Below, piece after piece: positions 7,554 to 16,049 of a DNA stretch of 64,000 nt. The DNA is from Mycobacterium sp. DL440 (GTDB lineage Bacteria > Actinomycetota > Actinomycetes > Mycobacteriales > Mycobacteriaceae). Location: contig NZ_CP050191.1 in assembly GCF_011745145.1 (NCBI RefSeq), forward strand, positions 3,675,327 through 3,739,326. The letters run 5' to 3'. Numbering within the stretch: position 1 is the stretch's first letter; each line of letters opens with the position of its first letter. The notes beneath the pieces were generated by a model. It had not been told where the DNA came from. It did not search any database and worked only from the letters and a program-made list of their open reading frames with translations. The translations under genes and the position numbers were made by a program.

Positions 7554-8848
7554 CAGATCGTGACAGCCCCGGGAACCAGGATGGCCAGCGCGATCGACCG
7601 GCCAGACCACTGCGGCACCTTGGACGGGGTGAACCCGCGGTCGAGTGTGGGGCGCGGCGGATCAGCCAGCACCGCCGACGCCATCGTGGAGCCGTCCGCG
7701 GGGGAATCCTCGATCAGGGTCATGTCGTCGGGTGCGGTCTGGTTGATCGGCGCCTGCAACGGTGTGTGCGCCACGTACGAGGCGCAGATCAGGAGTTGGC
7801 CGTCGCGGTCGATGCTGGGGCACATGTTGTTTCCGGTGTCGAGCTCCCAAAACCGTTTGGTGAGCGTCGACGCGACATGCCACTCGGTGAGGTCGGGTGA
7901 GGCGTCGCGCAACGTGATCAGGTGCACGATCTCCTCGGCCAGGGCGCCGGTGGTGAAGTGATACGACGCCGGTTCACTGGCTGATGCGATGCGCCAGTAG
8001 ACCTTCATGTGGACGTCGCCGATACCCAGCAGGCCGTCGTTGCGGACATGCCACAACGTCCATCCCGTCTCGGAGGGCGTGATGTCGGAAGCCAGACCAA
8101 TGTTGTTGGCCACGACCGCGACCATGACGTCACCGGCCGCTGTGCCGGCGGGCACGTCGACGTCGGTGGGGAACGTGTTGTTGATGGAGTGCTCCACACC
8201 GACAACAGTGGGGGTTGGGCGTTCGGCCGGCGCGGCGAACGCGGGCACCCCGTACAGGTCGACGCGGGTGTCACCGGAGATGAACAGGGATTCGGTGTTT
8301 TGGTCGCCGCCGTCGATGATGGTGGCTTCCCAGTAGTCGCTCTTGAAGCGGATTTGTACGCGGCCGAAGAAGGTTTCCCCCGGTGCGATGGTTTCCCAGC
8401 CGACGGAGTGCGGCATGAACGGTGCGGTGATGGAGTTTTGTCGTACTTCGTGCACCGCGAAACCGGTTCCGACTGCGAGGATTCCGCCTTTGCCGGTGTC
8501 CATGCCGCATCCGAACCGGGACACTTCGATCATGTCGAACGACGACGGCGGCGTTGGGGTGCTGAGCTTGTCGGCTCCGTGAAGCATCTGCAGGTAGCCA
8601 CGGCTGCGGGCTTGCAGGGTGACTTGGGAGCCGCCCCGGGTGACCATGCCGTACACCTGTTGCGGGACCGGGGTGTTGTTCGTCCACTGCACGTCGACGG
8701 TGTGCACCAACTCGTCTTTGTTGCTGCCACCGCTGGTGTCGTAGGTGCGGGACACCGATGGTGCTGTCTTGGTGGCCAAGATCCGGTATTGGGTCCATGG
8801 CTGCGGTTCGATCGCCTCGTCGAGGATCAGGAAGTGGTCGTTGCTCAC
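7553..8848 (-). CDS. Minor tail protein, first of three related genes
   Basis: 431 residues from GTG (GTGA overlap with the upstream stop). Residues about 50-80 carry the pattern W-x-N-N-T-P-x-P-x-x-V, which recurs in the next two proteins, so the three look like tandem duplicates. The C-terminal half (about 205-431) is an extra beta-rich domain (PTPTVVGVEHSINNTFP, then a GDVMVAVVANN stretch) typical of phage receptor-binding or adhesin proteins. Likely tail-tip component. Confidence 0.75.
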   Translation of the reverse strand: MSNDHFLILDEAIEPQPWTQYRILATKTAPSVSRTYDTSGGSNKDELVHTVDVQWTNNTPVPQQVYGMVTRGGSQVTLQARSRGYLQMLHGADKLSTPTPPSSFDMIEVSRFGCGMDTGKGGILAVGTGFAVHEVRQNSITAPFMPHSVGWETIAPGETFFGRVQIRFKSDYWEATIIDGGDQNTESLFISGDTRVDLYGVPAFAAPAERPTPTVVGVEHSINNTFPTDVDVPAGTAAGDVMVAVVANNIGLASDITPSETGWTLWHVRNDGLLGIGDVHMKVYWRIASASEPASYHFTTGALAEEIVHLITLRDASPDLTEWHVASTLTKRFWELDTGNNMCPSIDRDGQLLICASYVAHTPLQAPINQTAPDDMTLIEDSPADGSTMASAVLADPPRPTLDRGFTPSKVPQWSGRSIALAILVPGAVTI

Positions 8849-9444
8849 GATGCCCCAATCGGTGAGGCCAGCATGACGAGGCGTGTCCAGCGTGCGTGGG
8901 CTTCCATGCGTGACTCGAATTCGCTGGGTTGGGTCCAGGTGCCGGGTGTCTGGACACTGCACACGTAGCGGAAGTGCGCCGAGTGTTGGGGGGCGAGTTC
9001 ACCGATGGGCACCATGGCCTGGGTTCCGTCGCCGTCGAGGAACAGTCGGCCGAACAGTAGGTTTTCGGCGGCGGCTTCGGGGCGGTCGATTTGGGCGCGG
9101 CCACCGAATGCGTCTTGTGTCACGGACGGGTAGTCGGCCACTGGGGATACGCCTTTGGCCCAGGACCAGGCGTCGTGGATGACGACGGTTCCGGGGTTCT
9201 GCGCCACGATGGTGCGGGGTGCCCGGTTGACCTGTATGGCAACGACTTGCGGATCTGGGGAGTTGTTGTACCAGGTGAGGTCGCCTTCGATCATCGTCAC
9301 CGGGTCGGGGGATCGTTCGATCTTGCCGTCCTTGGTGGACTCGAGGAATGCTTCGGTGACGACGCGGGGGAACCAGGTGCGCCGCATGTCGAGCCCGGCG
9401 ACGGTGGACAGCATGTATTCGCTGGTGCAGACCTTGATGCTCAT
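8845..9444 (-). CDS. Minor tail protein, second of three related genes
   Basis: 199 residues, start ATG at the overlap with the upstream stop. Contains LTWYNNSPDPQVVAIQVNR and ends with MEAHARWTRLVMLASP, both matching the neighbour encoded at 9441-10085. Lacks the large extra C-terminal domain of the downstream paralogue. Probably a structural tail protein. Confidence 0.75.
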   Translation of the reverse strand: MSIKVCTSEYMLSTVAGLDMRRTWFPRVVTEAFLESTKDGKIERSPDPVTMIEGDLTWYNNSPDPQVVAIQVNRAPRTIVAQNPGTVVIHDAWSWAKGVSPVADYPSVTQDAFGGRAQIDRPEAAAENLLFGRLFLDGDGTQAMVPIGELAPQHSAHFRYVCSVQTPGTWTQPSEFESRMEAHARWTRLVMLASPIGAS

Positions 9445-10085
9445 CCGGTCACCACCGATCCCTGTTGCGGAAACGCCATCAGCGACAACCGCGCCCAATT
9501 CGCTGCCGCCTCATGCTTCGGGGAGTTCTTGTTGGCGTTATCGCTCCATGGCGGCGGCGTCCACACATAGCAGCGGTACCAGAGCGCGAACTGCTGATTC
9601 GGTTCGATGTCGTACGGCACCCACTCGTCGACGGTGTTGACGTCGGTCCACATCCACTGTTGGCCCGGGTTAGGTTCGGCGACGGAGTTGGTGCCGATGT
9701 CGATCGCGGAACCGGTTTGGCCGTTGAAGATGCTGGTGGTCAACGGCACTGACGGCTCGGCGTCGCGCGCGTAGGTCCAGCGGTCCCGGAACTGGATCGC
9801 GTTCGGATTCGACGTGAGCCAGTAGCGGGGGCCGCGGGTAACGCGGATCAGCACGGTGGCCGGTAGGGGTGAGTCGTTGCGCCAGTACAGCTTCTGATCG
9901 ATCAGCAGCTTGCCGGGGAGTGTGATGTTGGGGTAGACCTTGCGGTCCCCGTCGGCGGCCATGGCACGCACATCAGCGACCAATCGGGGGACAGCCCATG
10001 GTTGCAGGCGGAGCTGGCCGGCGTCGTCGATGGTGAGGTTTTCACCGATGCAGACGTTCGGCTCAGTGAACTCTGTGATCGGCAC
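9441..10085 (-). CDS. Minor tail protein, third of three related genes
   Basis: 214 residues. Shares LYWRNDSPLPATVLIRVTRG and the C-terminal HEAAANWARLSLMAFP with the next gene downstream. A TAACCT box (10093-10098) lies exactly 7 nt before the GTG start, so the gene may begin a leaderless transcript of its own. Structural tail component by context. Confidence 0.76.
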   Translation of the reverse strand: MPITEFTEPNVCIGENLTIDDAGQLRLQPWAVPRLVADVRAMAADGDRKVYPNITLPGKLLIDQKLYWRNDSPLPATVLIRVTRGPRYWLTSNPNAIQFRDRWTYARDAEPSVPLTTSIFNGQTGSAIDIGTNSVAEPNPGQQWMWTDVNTVDEWVPYDIEPNQQFALWYRCYVWTPPPWSDNANKNSPKHEAAANWARLSLMAFPQQGSVVTG

Positions 10086-10112
10086 GCCGTGGAGGTTACG
10101 GAGCCCGGGTGC

Positions 10113-10205
10113 TTACTTGCGTCCGGTCATGACGGTGAGGGAGGTCGCGGCCGAACCGAGGACGGCGCCGAGTGTGAACACCAGGATGACCTGGTGCCAC
10201 AGCAT
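10113..10205 (-). CDS. Membrane microprotein, 30 residues
   Basis: Starts MLWHQVILVFTLGAVLGSAA and ends MTGRK: a single transmembrane helix with a basic C-terminus. The ATG overlaps the stop of an equally small gene upstream (TGATG), the coupling seen throughout this operon. Function unknown; a membrane helper of virion assembly or lysis is possible. Confidence 0.55.
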   Translation of the reverse strand: MLWHQVILVFTLGAVLGSAATSLTVMTGRK

Positions 10206-10297
10206 CAGAACGCGGCGAGGGTGTCGTAGGTGGTGATGGGGCGCAGCGCCGCCCAGGTGAGCGCGGCGAGCACGACGACTGCGGCGACGGCGAGCAT
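10205..10297 (-). CDS. Membrane microprotein, 30 residues
   Basis: Starts MLAVAAVVVLAALTWAALRP and ends LAAF: one transmembrane helix. It begins 2 bp after the stop of the structural gene at 10300-10722 and overlaps the next microprotein gene. Two tandem genes of identical length and topology argue for real, coupled small proteins. Confidence 0.55.
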   Translation of the reverse strand: MLAVAAVVVLAALTWAALRPITTYDTLAAF

Positions 10298-10299
10298 AG

Positions 10300-10722
10300 T
10301 CAGCCTTCGGGGAGGTCGATGGTGCCCGAGGTGACCGCGACGGTCGACCCGGCGGTGATCGCAGTGGTGTTGAGGACCAGATCGGCCGCGCTGGTGCCGA
10401 CGGTGCCCTGCCCCTTGACGCTGCTGCCGCTGTTCTCGATGCGGAAGAACGACGCAACGCCGGTGTTGTCCGCGCTGGTATCGCTGGCGATAGGGCCGAA
10501 GGTGGCCCGGCCCTTGTCCGTGGCATCGGTGAAACCCGAGAACGGTGTTGCCGCCAACGTGAGCTCGGCGAGCAGGGTGCCGGCGTTGGCGGCGTCCGCA
10601 TTGGCCGGGACGGTTCCAGAGTAGATCTTGAGTTTCCCGTTGGCGCCGATCGCTTCGGCCAGCCCGGTAGAGTTCAGCATCCCGAGGATGGTGGCGTTAG
10701 AAAGCCAGAACGCGTTAGCCAT
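10300..10722 (-). CDS. Phage structural protein (minor virion)
   Basis: 140 residues, Ala/Gly/Thr-rich and beta-looking. The pattern KIYSGTVPANADAANAGTLL followed by ASFFRIENSG is seen in many phage structural proteins from tail and head-decoration operons. No catalytic motif. Located among minor tail genes, so a tail or decoration role is most likely. Confidence 0.7.
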   Translation of the reverse strand: MANAFWLSNATILGMLNSTGLAEAIGANGKLKIYSGTVPANADAANAGTLLAELTLAATPFSGFTDATDKGRATFGPIASDTSADNTGVASFFRIENSGSSVKGQGTVGTSAADLVLNTTAITAGSTVAVTSGTIDLPEG

Positions 10723-11020
10723 TGGTCATCGGGCTTCCAGGCTGGAGGTTTCCGCCGACCTGCTGCGGTGTGGGGAACAGGTGCAGTAGCCAGGCTTCGG
10801 CGAGCCACTGGGATTGTTCGTCACCGTTGGCTCGGAACACTTCGACTGTGCCGACGAGCGTTTCGACGGTCATCGTTTGGAGCATTACGAACTCGTCGGG
10901 GTTGGCCGCGATGTACGCCTCCGCGAGGTTGCGTGCGACTTCACGGTCGCGGCCGCCGGGGCGGTCCTTGTCCATGGCGTCGCGGATAGCTTCAAGCTCT
11001 GCGTTCACGACGCACATCAT
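10715..11020 (-). CDS. Hypothetical phage protein
   Basis: 101 residues, acidic and helical, ending NLQPGSPMTNG. No domain recognised. Alternative starts exist (ATG at 11020 or 11017, GTG at 11008), none with a strong ribosome binding site. Overlaps the next gene by 8 bp. Confidence 0.6.
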   Translation of the reverse strand: MMCVVNAELEAIRDAMDKDRPGGRDREVARNLAEAYIAANPDEFVMLQTMTVETLVGTVEVFRANGDEQSQWLAEAWLLHLFPTPQQVGGNLQPGSPMTNG

Positions 11021-11044
11021 TCGGCCCTGGGGTGAAACGGCGAC

Positions 11045-12322
11045 TCACGCGGCGTTGATGAGCACAACGGCACCGGACTTTGCGCCGGAATGGCTGCCGG
11101 AGAAGTTGATTCCAGAGCCGGTATCGAGGCCCCAGCCCCCGACGGTGCCCCAGGCGACGAACGTGATGAAGCCGTAGTTGGCGGCCTGGTTGGGGCTGAG
11201 TGTGCCGAAGTTGCTGCTGCCGCCGACGTACCCGCAGATGGCGGCCTGGCCTTCGTTCGGGGCGATGTTCTGGTTGATGTTGCCGCTGGAGGTGTCAGCG
11301 ATGACCGATCCGATAGATCCGGCGTTCCTGAATGACATGGCTGTTGCGGCGCTTGCGGTCCCAGCTTGGTTGACTGAGACGGTGTTGGAGCCTTGCGGAA
11401 TGCTGTTGCTGACCAGCACGAAGATGCTGATGTAGCTGGTGTAGGGGAACACGCCGCCGTCGGCGACCGGGCCGTACACCCGGGGGATGGTGACACCGCC
11501 GTAGGTGCATGTCGGCGCGGAGTTGGTGGTGTTGGTGAAGACGACGGCGAGGCAGTTGCCGTCCGTGGGGTGCGCCCACGCGCGTGAGCTGGCGCCACCG
11601 GACCCGCCGAGTGTGAAGGCATCGAACAGTACGAGGCTCTTGGATGAGCCTGCCGCGTTGGTGAGGGCAGCTTGGAGCTGGGCGGCCAGGGTGCCGTGTT
11701 GCTGTTGGCCACCGCTGCCTGAGAACAGTGCTGCGCGGAGCGCGACGGCCAACTGGCCGAGTTGCTTTTGACCGCCAGATCCGGCGAACGTGGCGGCCCG
11801 GAGCGTCGCTGCGAGCTGGCCGGACTGGGATTGGTTGCCGGTGAGCGCGGCTGTGGCGGCCCGCATTTGGGCGGCCATGGCACCGGTCTGAGTCTGGCTT
11901 CCGGTGAGGTTGATCGCGGCGGGGCGGAGGGTGGCACCGATCTGCCCGACCTGCTGCTGGCCCCCGATGAGTGCGGCGCGGGCCGGTTGGAGGGTGGCAG
12001 TGAGGGGGCCGCTGGTGATGTTCGTTCCGGCGAAGGTCGCGGGCCGGAGTATCCCTGCCAGCTCACCGCGCTGCTGGTGCGCACCGATTCCGGCGAACGT
12101 GGCTGCGCGCAACACAGCGGCGAGCTGGCCGAGTTGTTCCTGGCTTCCGAGCAGTGCGGCGCGGGCCGGTTGCAGCTCGACGGCCAGCAGTGCCTCGACG
12201 GCCTCAAACCAGCCGACGGGCGGTTCAACAGCCTCAGGGACGACGAGGTCGCCGAACCATCCCCGGGGGATCGTGCGGGCGAGCAGAGCGAGTTCGTCGG
12301 ACCACGACATCGTGGCGGTCAT
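11045..12322 (-). CDS. Minor tail protein with eight 21-residue repeats
   Basis: 425 residues. After a 49-residue lead (SWSDELALLARTIPRGWFGD) come eight consecutive units of mostly 21 residues of type LRAATFAGSGGQKQLGQLAV (residues 50-215), then a beta-rich C-terminal domain (about 228-425) with Gly/Ser/Asn content typical of tail adhesins. The repeats probably make a rod or solenoid that holds the C-terminal domain out. Likely a tail fibre or tip protein. Confidence 0.78.
   Translation of the reverse strand: MTATMSWSDELALLARTIPRGWFGDLVVPEAVEPPVGWFEAVEALLAVELQPARAALLGSQEQLGQLAAVLRAATFAGIGAHQQRGELAGILRPATFAGTNITSGPLTATLQPARAALIGGQQQVGQIGATLRPAAINLTGSQTQTGAMAAQMRAATAALTGNQSQSGQLAATLRAATFAGSGGQKQLGQLAVALRAALFSGSGGQQQHGTLAAQLQAALTNAAGSSKSLVLFDAFTLGGSGGASSRAWAHPTDGNCLAVVFTNTTNSAPTCTYGGVTIPRVYGPVADGGVFPYTSYISIFVLVSNSIPQGSNTVSVNQAGTASAATAMSFRNAGSIGSVIADTSSGNINQNIAPNEGQAAICGYVGGSSNFGTLSPNQAANYGFITFVAWGTVGGWGLDTGSGINFSGSHSGAKSGAVVLINAA
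11663..12175 (-). repeat. In-frame tandem repeats, about 63 bp per unit
   Basis: Units begin at residues 50, 71, 92, 111, 132, 153, 174, 195 and a partial one at 216. The core pattern is L-[RQ]-[PA]-A-x(3)-[AL]-x-G-x-Q-x-Q-x-G-x-[LIM]-[AG]. One unit is 19 residues long, the rest 21. Such repeats can expand or contract by recombination. Confidence 0.8.
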
Positions 12323-12356
12323 TCCACTGGCCAGCCGTGCAGAAATCGTTCATCCT

Positions 12357-12375
12357 GCTAACAAAGTCCGTTAGC
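12357..12375. promoter_or_regulatory. Inverted repeat between divergent genes
   Basis: GCTAAC and GTTAGC separated by 7 nt in the 71-bp gap between the leftward repeat-containing tail gene and the rightward gene at 12394. It could be an operator for one of the rightward HTH proteins; untested. Confidence 0.4.
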
Positions 12376-12393
12376 TGATGGCATCATCTGTTG

Positions 12394-12696
12394 ATGGTGA
12401 AATGCCCCATCGCCGGATGTGACGGCTCCCATATGGCCGCGCGTCGCTGTCACTTCTGCGACCAACCGTTCAAGGCGAAAGGCTGCTGCAAGCCGTGCTA
12501 CGCGAAGCAGCGCCGCGTCTACAGCGTTCGGACGTTGCCGAAGTTCCACACACTCATGCCTGACGACGTGCGCGAGATCCGGTACCTGTACGACACAGGC
12601 AATTACAGCCAGAGTGAGCTTGGGCAGAAATTCGGGGTTTCAGGTAAGTCGGTGTGCCAGATCGTGCATCGCAAGACGTGGGCGAACGTGGACTAG
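12394..12696 (+). CDS. Zinc-ribbon plus HTH DNA-binding protein
   Basis: 100 residues. The N-terminal half carries cysteine pairs typical of a small zinc-binding module (C-x4-C, C-x2-C, C-x2-C). The C-terminal half is a helix-turn-helix (YSQSELGQKFGVSGKSVCQI) of the type found at the end of HNH homing endonucleases, but the HNH motif itself is absent. It runs against all surrounding tail genes, so it is a regulatory or selfish insertion rather than a virion gene. ATG at 12394 or GTG at 12397 are both possible starts. Followed by a terminator-like hairpin. Confidence 0.72.
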   Translation: MVKCPIAGCDGSHMAARRCHFCDQPFKAKGCCKPCYAKQRRVYSVRTLPKFHTLMPDDVREIRYLYDTGNYSQSELGQKFGVSGKSVCQIVHRKTWANVD

Positions 12697-12704
12697 ATAT
12701 GACG

Positions 12705-12732
12705 AAGACCCCCGGATAGTTCCGAGGGCCTT
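12705..12732. terminator. Terminator-like hairpin between convergent genes
   Basis: AAGACCCCCGGA and TCCGAGGGCCTT pair with two mismatches across a 4-nt loop, in the gap between the rightward zinc/HTH gene and the leftward secreted-protein gene. It could act in both directions. Confidence 0.55.
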
Positions 12733-12745
12733 ACGTCGTTGCGGG

Positions 12746-13057
12746 TCAGTGCTGGTCGAACCAGTCCTGGATCTTCTGCAACGTCTGCTCGCGGCGCTGC
12801 TCGAAGTAGCGATCCTTCGTTTGCTTGCGGGCCACCTTGTGGGGCAGCCGGGGGCCGGTGACGGTGAGGTCATGATCCCCCTTCCGACCCGGGGGCGTCG
12901 GCGCGGGTTTGACGTCTGGGGCTTTCGCTGCAACCTTGGGTGAGGCGTCCTGGCTGGACCGGTCGTGCTTCGTGTGGGGATCGGCAGTCGCAACGGGCGC
13001 GCCTATCAGCACAAGTGTGCAGACTGCAGCAGCAGCCGCGAGGGTGGTGCGTAGCAT
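12746..13057 (-). CDS. Secreted basic protein
   Basis: 103 residues with a clear signal peptide (MLRTTLAAAAAVCTLVLIGA, cleavage near ATA-DPH). The mature part is very rich in Lys, Arg, Pro and Asp, and ends in a predicted helix. GGAGG lies 7 nt before the ATG, which fixes the start. Flanked on both sides by rightward genes, so probably an accessory gene rather than a virion part. Function unknown; a protein exported by the lysogen is possible. Confidence 0.74.
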   Translation of the reverse strand: MLRTTLAAAAAVCTLVLIGAPVATADPHTKHDRSSQDASPKVAAKAPDVKPAPTPPGRKGDHDLTVTGPRLPHKVARKQTKDRYFEQRREQTLQKIQDWFDQH

Positions 13058-13159
13058 GTGTATGCCTCCATTGGGGGTGGGCCGTGCGGCGGGCCGATGG
13101 TTCCTAGGCCGGTTAGCCCGCCGCACGGTGTCTGAGTAACACCGCCAGTCTAATCACGT

Positions 13160-13191
13160 TTGACCATGTGAACGCAAGGTATTGGTAGACT
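13160..13191 (+). promoter_or_regulatory. Promoter of the rightward HTH gene
   Basis: TTGACC (13160-13165) and a -10 TAGACT (13186-13191) lie before the GTG at 13200; the spacer of 20 bp is long, but mycobacterial -35 boxes are loose. Eight bases separate the -10 from the start codon, so the transcript is probably leaderless. Confidence 0.5.
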
Positions 13192-13199
13192 CAACCCTT

Positions 13200-13394
13200 G
13201 TGACAGCCTTCGAGCGAATAGCCGCCAACCGAGCCGAGAGGTCGGAAGCAGTCACACGACTGGACACCGAACTCGCTCGCCTCGTCGCGACAGCGATGGA
13301 CCACGAAGGCCACACGTGGCAAGAAGTCGGCGCAGTCCTGGGCGTCAGCAAGCAACGGGTGTACCAGCTGCGCGCTCACGGCCGAAAAGGTTGA
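13200..13394 (+). CDS. Small HTH regulator
   Basis: 64 residues; the C-terminal half is a helix-turn-helix of the sigma region 4 type (HTWQEVGAVLGVSKQRVYQL) preceded by a charged helix. Start GTG chosen because it sits 8 nt after a TAGACT box; TTG at 13182 is in frame but overlaps that box. Opposite in direction to the tail genes around it, with its own promoter, so likely transcribed in the lysogen. Targets unknown. Confidence 0.75.
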   Translation: MTAFERIAANRAERSEAVTRLDTELARLVATAMDHEGHTWQEVGAVLGVSKQRVYQLRAHGRKG

Positions 13395-13397
13395 GCC

Positions 13398-16049
13398 TCA
13401 CTCCCATTCAATGAGGGTGTAGCCGGACTGCCCCGGACTGCCAGACGGACTGACTCCAGACGTTGCCCTGTAGCCACCGTCGCCACCATTGCACCCCGTC
13501 AGCCCGCCTGGATCGCTGCCGCCGATACCCTGGGTTGAGCTGCCGCTCCCGGAGGTACCTGCGGTTCCCGCGTTGCCGTTGGTTGTGGCCGCCGAGAATC
13601 CGGTGGCACTGGCGGTGCCACCCGACCCGGCCGCTCCTCCGGCAGTGCCGCTCGCGCCCCCGGAACCGCCACCGGCTGTCAAAGTGATCGACCCAGACGA
13701 GAACTGAGAAGCTCCGCCATTGGCACCTGTTGCCCCTTGCGAGCCCACAACCACGCTGTAGTCGGCACCGAGTGCGGCAATAGGAATCCACACCCTGGGG
13801 ATGACCGCGCCAGATCCGCCGCCACCGCCACCACGCCCTGAGCCCGTCTGCAGTGGGGCTCCGCCGCCACCGCCACCACCGCCAAGCGTGACCCAGCAAC
13901 CGGACGCGCCACCCGATACGGGAGCGTTGGTGCGCGCAACATTCTCTTCAGCGTTCGGGTTGAACTCTTCCTCTTCCTGACCGATGTATACCGCCAACAC
14001 GTAAGTGCCGTCGGGATATCCGGCAACCACGTCCAACGCGCCCCCGGAGTTCTGGAACGCCTCGATCGAAAACTTGTCCGTCGCAGCCAACGAATCCCTA
14101 ACCCCAACCTCCTGCAAGTCCCGAATCTTGTTCCGAACACCCCACGATGGGTTATCGGACGCGTCAGCCCCATCGGTAGCCGGTACCACAGAACCGCTCG
14201 ATAGCGTCCGCCTAATCGCAGACTGCCGTTTACCTGTCGTAGACGACTCCCAAACCACCTGCGACTGGATATCCCACCACCCCGTTTTCGGGAGCGTGAA
14301 CCGTGTATTGGTTCCATCATCGAACGTCGCCGCCAAGCTGCCGGCCTGCTCCCAGCCTGTGAGTGCCGTAGCCGCACCGGACGGGATGTTCTGATCCGCA
14401 GGCAGCGTGAACAGAATGTGATCGTTCGGCACACTCTCTCCACCGCCGCCGGAGCTAGCGGGAATGTAGATCGACGGGATTAACCGGTTTCCATCAAGCG
14501 GCGCAACACCGTTGATCGCACCCTTCTGCGACAGCGGAATGGCGTTCGATGAGCCTCCGCCGAACCAGGAGTTCCACCAATCCTTCACGGCCTGCACCGC
14601 TGAGTCGATTGGTGTAACGACGTTTCCAGCAAGAATCTCGATGATTTGATTCGACTGCGTAGACAGGTCAGTCAGGCCATCGACTGCGGCTTTCGGGATG
14701 TTCTGCAATGCCGCCAGCACATCGGCTGCGGTGTGCCCGGTGCCGGTGCCGCCCAGGGCTTGCACGATCGCGTCCCGGACGCCCTGGCCTGCATTGTTCA
14801 GGGCAGTCGGAATATCGTTCAGGGTGGCGCCCGTACCGCCTTTGAACTTGTTGAGCAACGCTTGCCAACCAGAGGTAGCGTCGGCCAGCCAGTCGTCCCA
14901 ATCGGAGATCCCGAGCTTGTTCGCGAGGTCCGTGAGCGCGTTGTTGGCGTTGGTCCACGCGGTCCCGGCCATGTTGTCGAGGTCGGCCAGGCCGTCCTGA
15001 AAGTCGAGCATCTTGTCGAACAGCGACCCGATCGGCGGAATACCCAGGCCCTCCAACGCTTTGTCGACGACCTCCTCAATCCAATCGCCCAGATTCGAGA
15101 GGTCGGGGACCAGGTCGAGAATCCAGTCCTGCGGCATCCCGTCCCGCGTCTTGGTGACCGTGGCGTCGTCGACGTTGATGGTGCCGCCGGTCGCGTCCTC
15201 GGTGACCTTGACCTCGAGCACCACGTCCGTCACTGGGAGGCCGCCGACCGGGCCCGGCACCGTGTACGTCGCGCCGAGCCACACCCAATCGTCGTCCTGA
15301 TCAGGATGATCCGCTGACTCCCCCGACGTCGCGGTGAGCGCCGCGACCTGCGCGGTGGACAACAACGTCAGGGAGTCGTCGGCCGCGCGGTGGTACGCCC
15401 GGACCGACACACGCACCGGAGCGGCCGACGCCGCCAGCTCCTCGTAGAACACCCACGCACCAACCGGCAACTTCTCGCCCTGCTCGACCGCGATCAGGTT
15501 CGAAACCACCAGGTGCGCCACACCATTCGCGACGATCTCCGCCGAACCCGGCTTCGACCGGCCGAACTCCGCGTTGCGTGTGATGTTCGGATCACCCGAG
15601 TTGAACGTCGACGCCGCATCGAACCCCGGGTCGTCCAACAACTCCGCCGTCCCACCACCCAGATGCGCCCACGGCAACTGCTGGATCCGGCCCGGCGACA
15701 CCGGCCCGAACAGATGCGACACCATCCACTGGCGGATCTCATCCAACGTCGGCGGAGCCTCAGGATCCACATCCGGCATACCCACCGCAGTCGCCAAATC
15801 GCCGGTGTTCATGTCCGACACCACCGACCCGCGAGCACTGAGGTCCACAACCTCCGGCGTCGGCACCTGACCGACCTCCAGCGCCCCCTCACCGGGCCTG
15901 GTGGCCACCAGCCGCCCGTTCGGCGCCGACAGCACCCACGGCCCAATCCGGGCCGTCTGAGACCGCTCCAGCGCCGTCGTACGCCGATCAATCTCACGCA
16001 CCCACTCAGCAGGCGAACGCGGCGACCGCCCCAACCTGGTGTCAGTCAC
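13398..16049 (-). CDS. Tail fibre / minor tail protein with Gly-rich tip
   Basis: 883 residues from GTG. The N-terminal region (about 1-110) contacts the tail baseplate in related proteins. The middle (about 300-500) is helical with repeated phenylalanine/tryptophan-poor linkers, and about 535-690 is beta-rich. The last 170 residues are strongly Gly-rich (runs of six or more Gly, SGGASGTAGGAAGSGG), like the polyglycine tips of receptor-binding adhesins. Predicted host-binding fibre. The GTG overlaps the upstream stop; the ATG-type extension of 5 codons was not used. Confidence 0.82.
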   Translation of the reverse strand: MTDTRLGRSPRSPAEWVREIDRRTTALERSQTARIGPWVLSAPNGRLVATRPGEGALEVGQVPTPEVVDLSARGSVVSDMNTGDLATAVGMPDVDPEAPPTLDEIRQWMVSHLFGPVSPGRIQQLPWAHLGGGTAELLDDPGFDAASTFNSGDPNITRNAEFGRSKPGSAEIVANGVAHLVVSNLIAVEQGEKLPVGAWVFYEELAASAAPVRVSVRAYHRAADDSLTLLSTAQVAALTATSGESADHPDQDDDWVWLGATYTVPGPVGGLPVTDVVLEVKVTEDATGGTINVDDATVTKTRDGMPQDWILDLVPDLSNLGDWIEEVVDKALEGLGIPPIGSLFDKMLDFQDGLADLDNMAGTAWTNANNALTDLANKLGISDWDDWLADATSGWQALLNKFKGGTGATLNDIPTALNNAGQGVRDAIVQALGGTGTGHTAADVLAALQNIPKAAVDGLTDLSTQSNQIIEILAGNVVTPIDSAVQAVKDWWNSWFGGGSSNAIPLSQKGAINGVAPLDGNRLIPSIYIPASSGGGGESVPNDHILFTLPADQNIPSGAATALTGWEQAGSLAATFDDGTNTRFTLPKTGWWDIQSQVVWESSTTGKRQSAIRRTLSSGSVVPATDGADASDNPSWGVRNKIRDLQEVGVRDSLAATDKFSIEAFQNSGGALDVVAGYPDGTYVLAVYIGQEEEEFNPNAEENVARTNAPVSGGASGCWVTLGGGGGGGGAPLQTGSGRGGGGGGSGAVIPRVWIPIAALGADYSVVVGSQGATGANGGASQFSSGSITLTAGGGSGGASGTAGGAAGSGGTASATGFSAATTNGNAGTAGTSGSGSSTQGIGGSDPGGLTGCNGGDGGYRATSGVSPSGSPGQSGYTLIEWE

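Noticed and set aside
11017..12228. 403-codon leftward frame overlapping the repeat tail gene
   Set aside because: Same-strand shifted frame of the repeat gene; Pro/Ser/Arg-rich and lacks the adhesin-like C-terminus.
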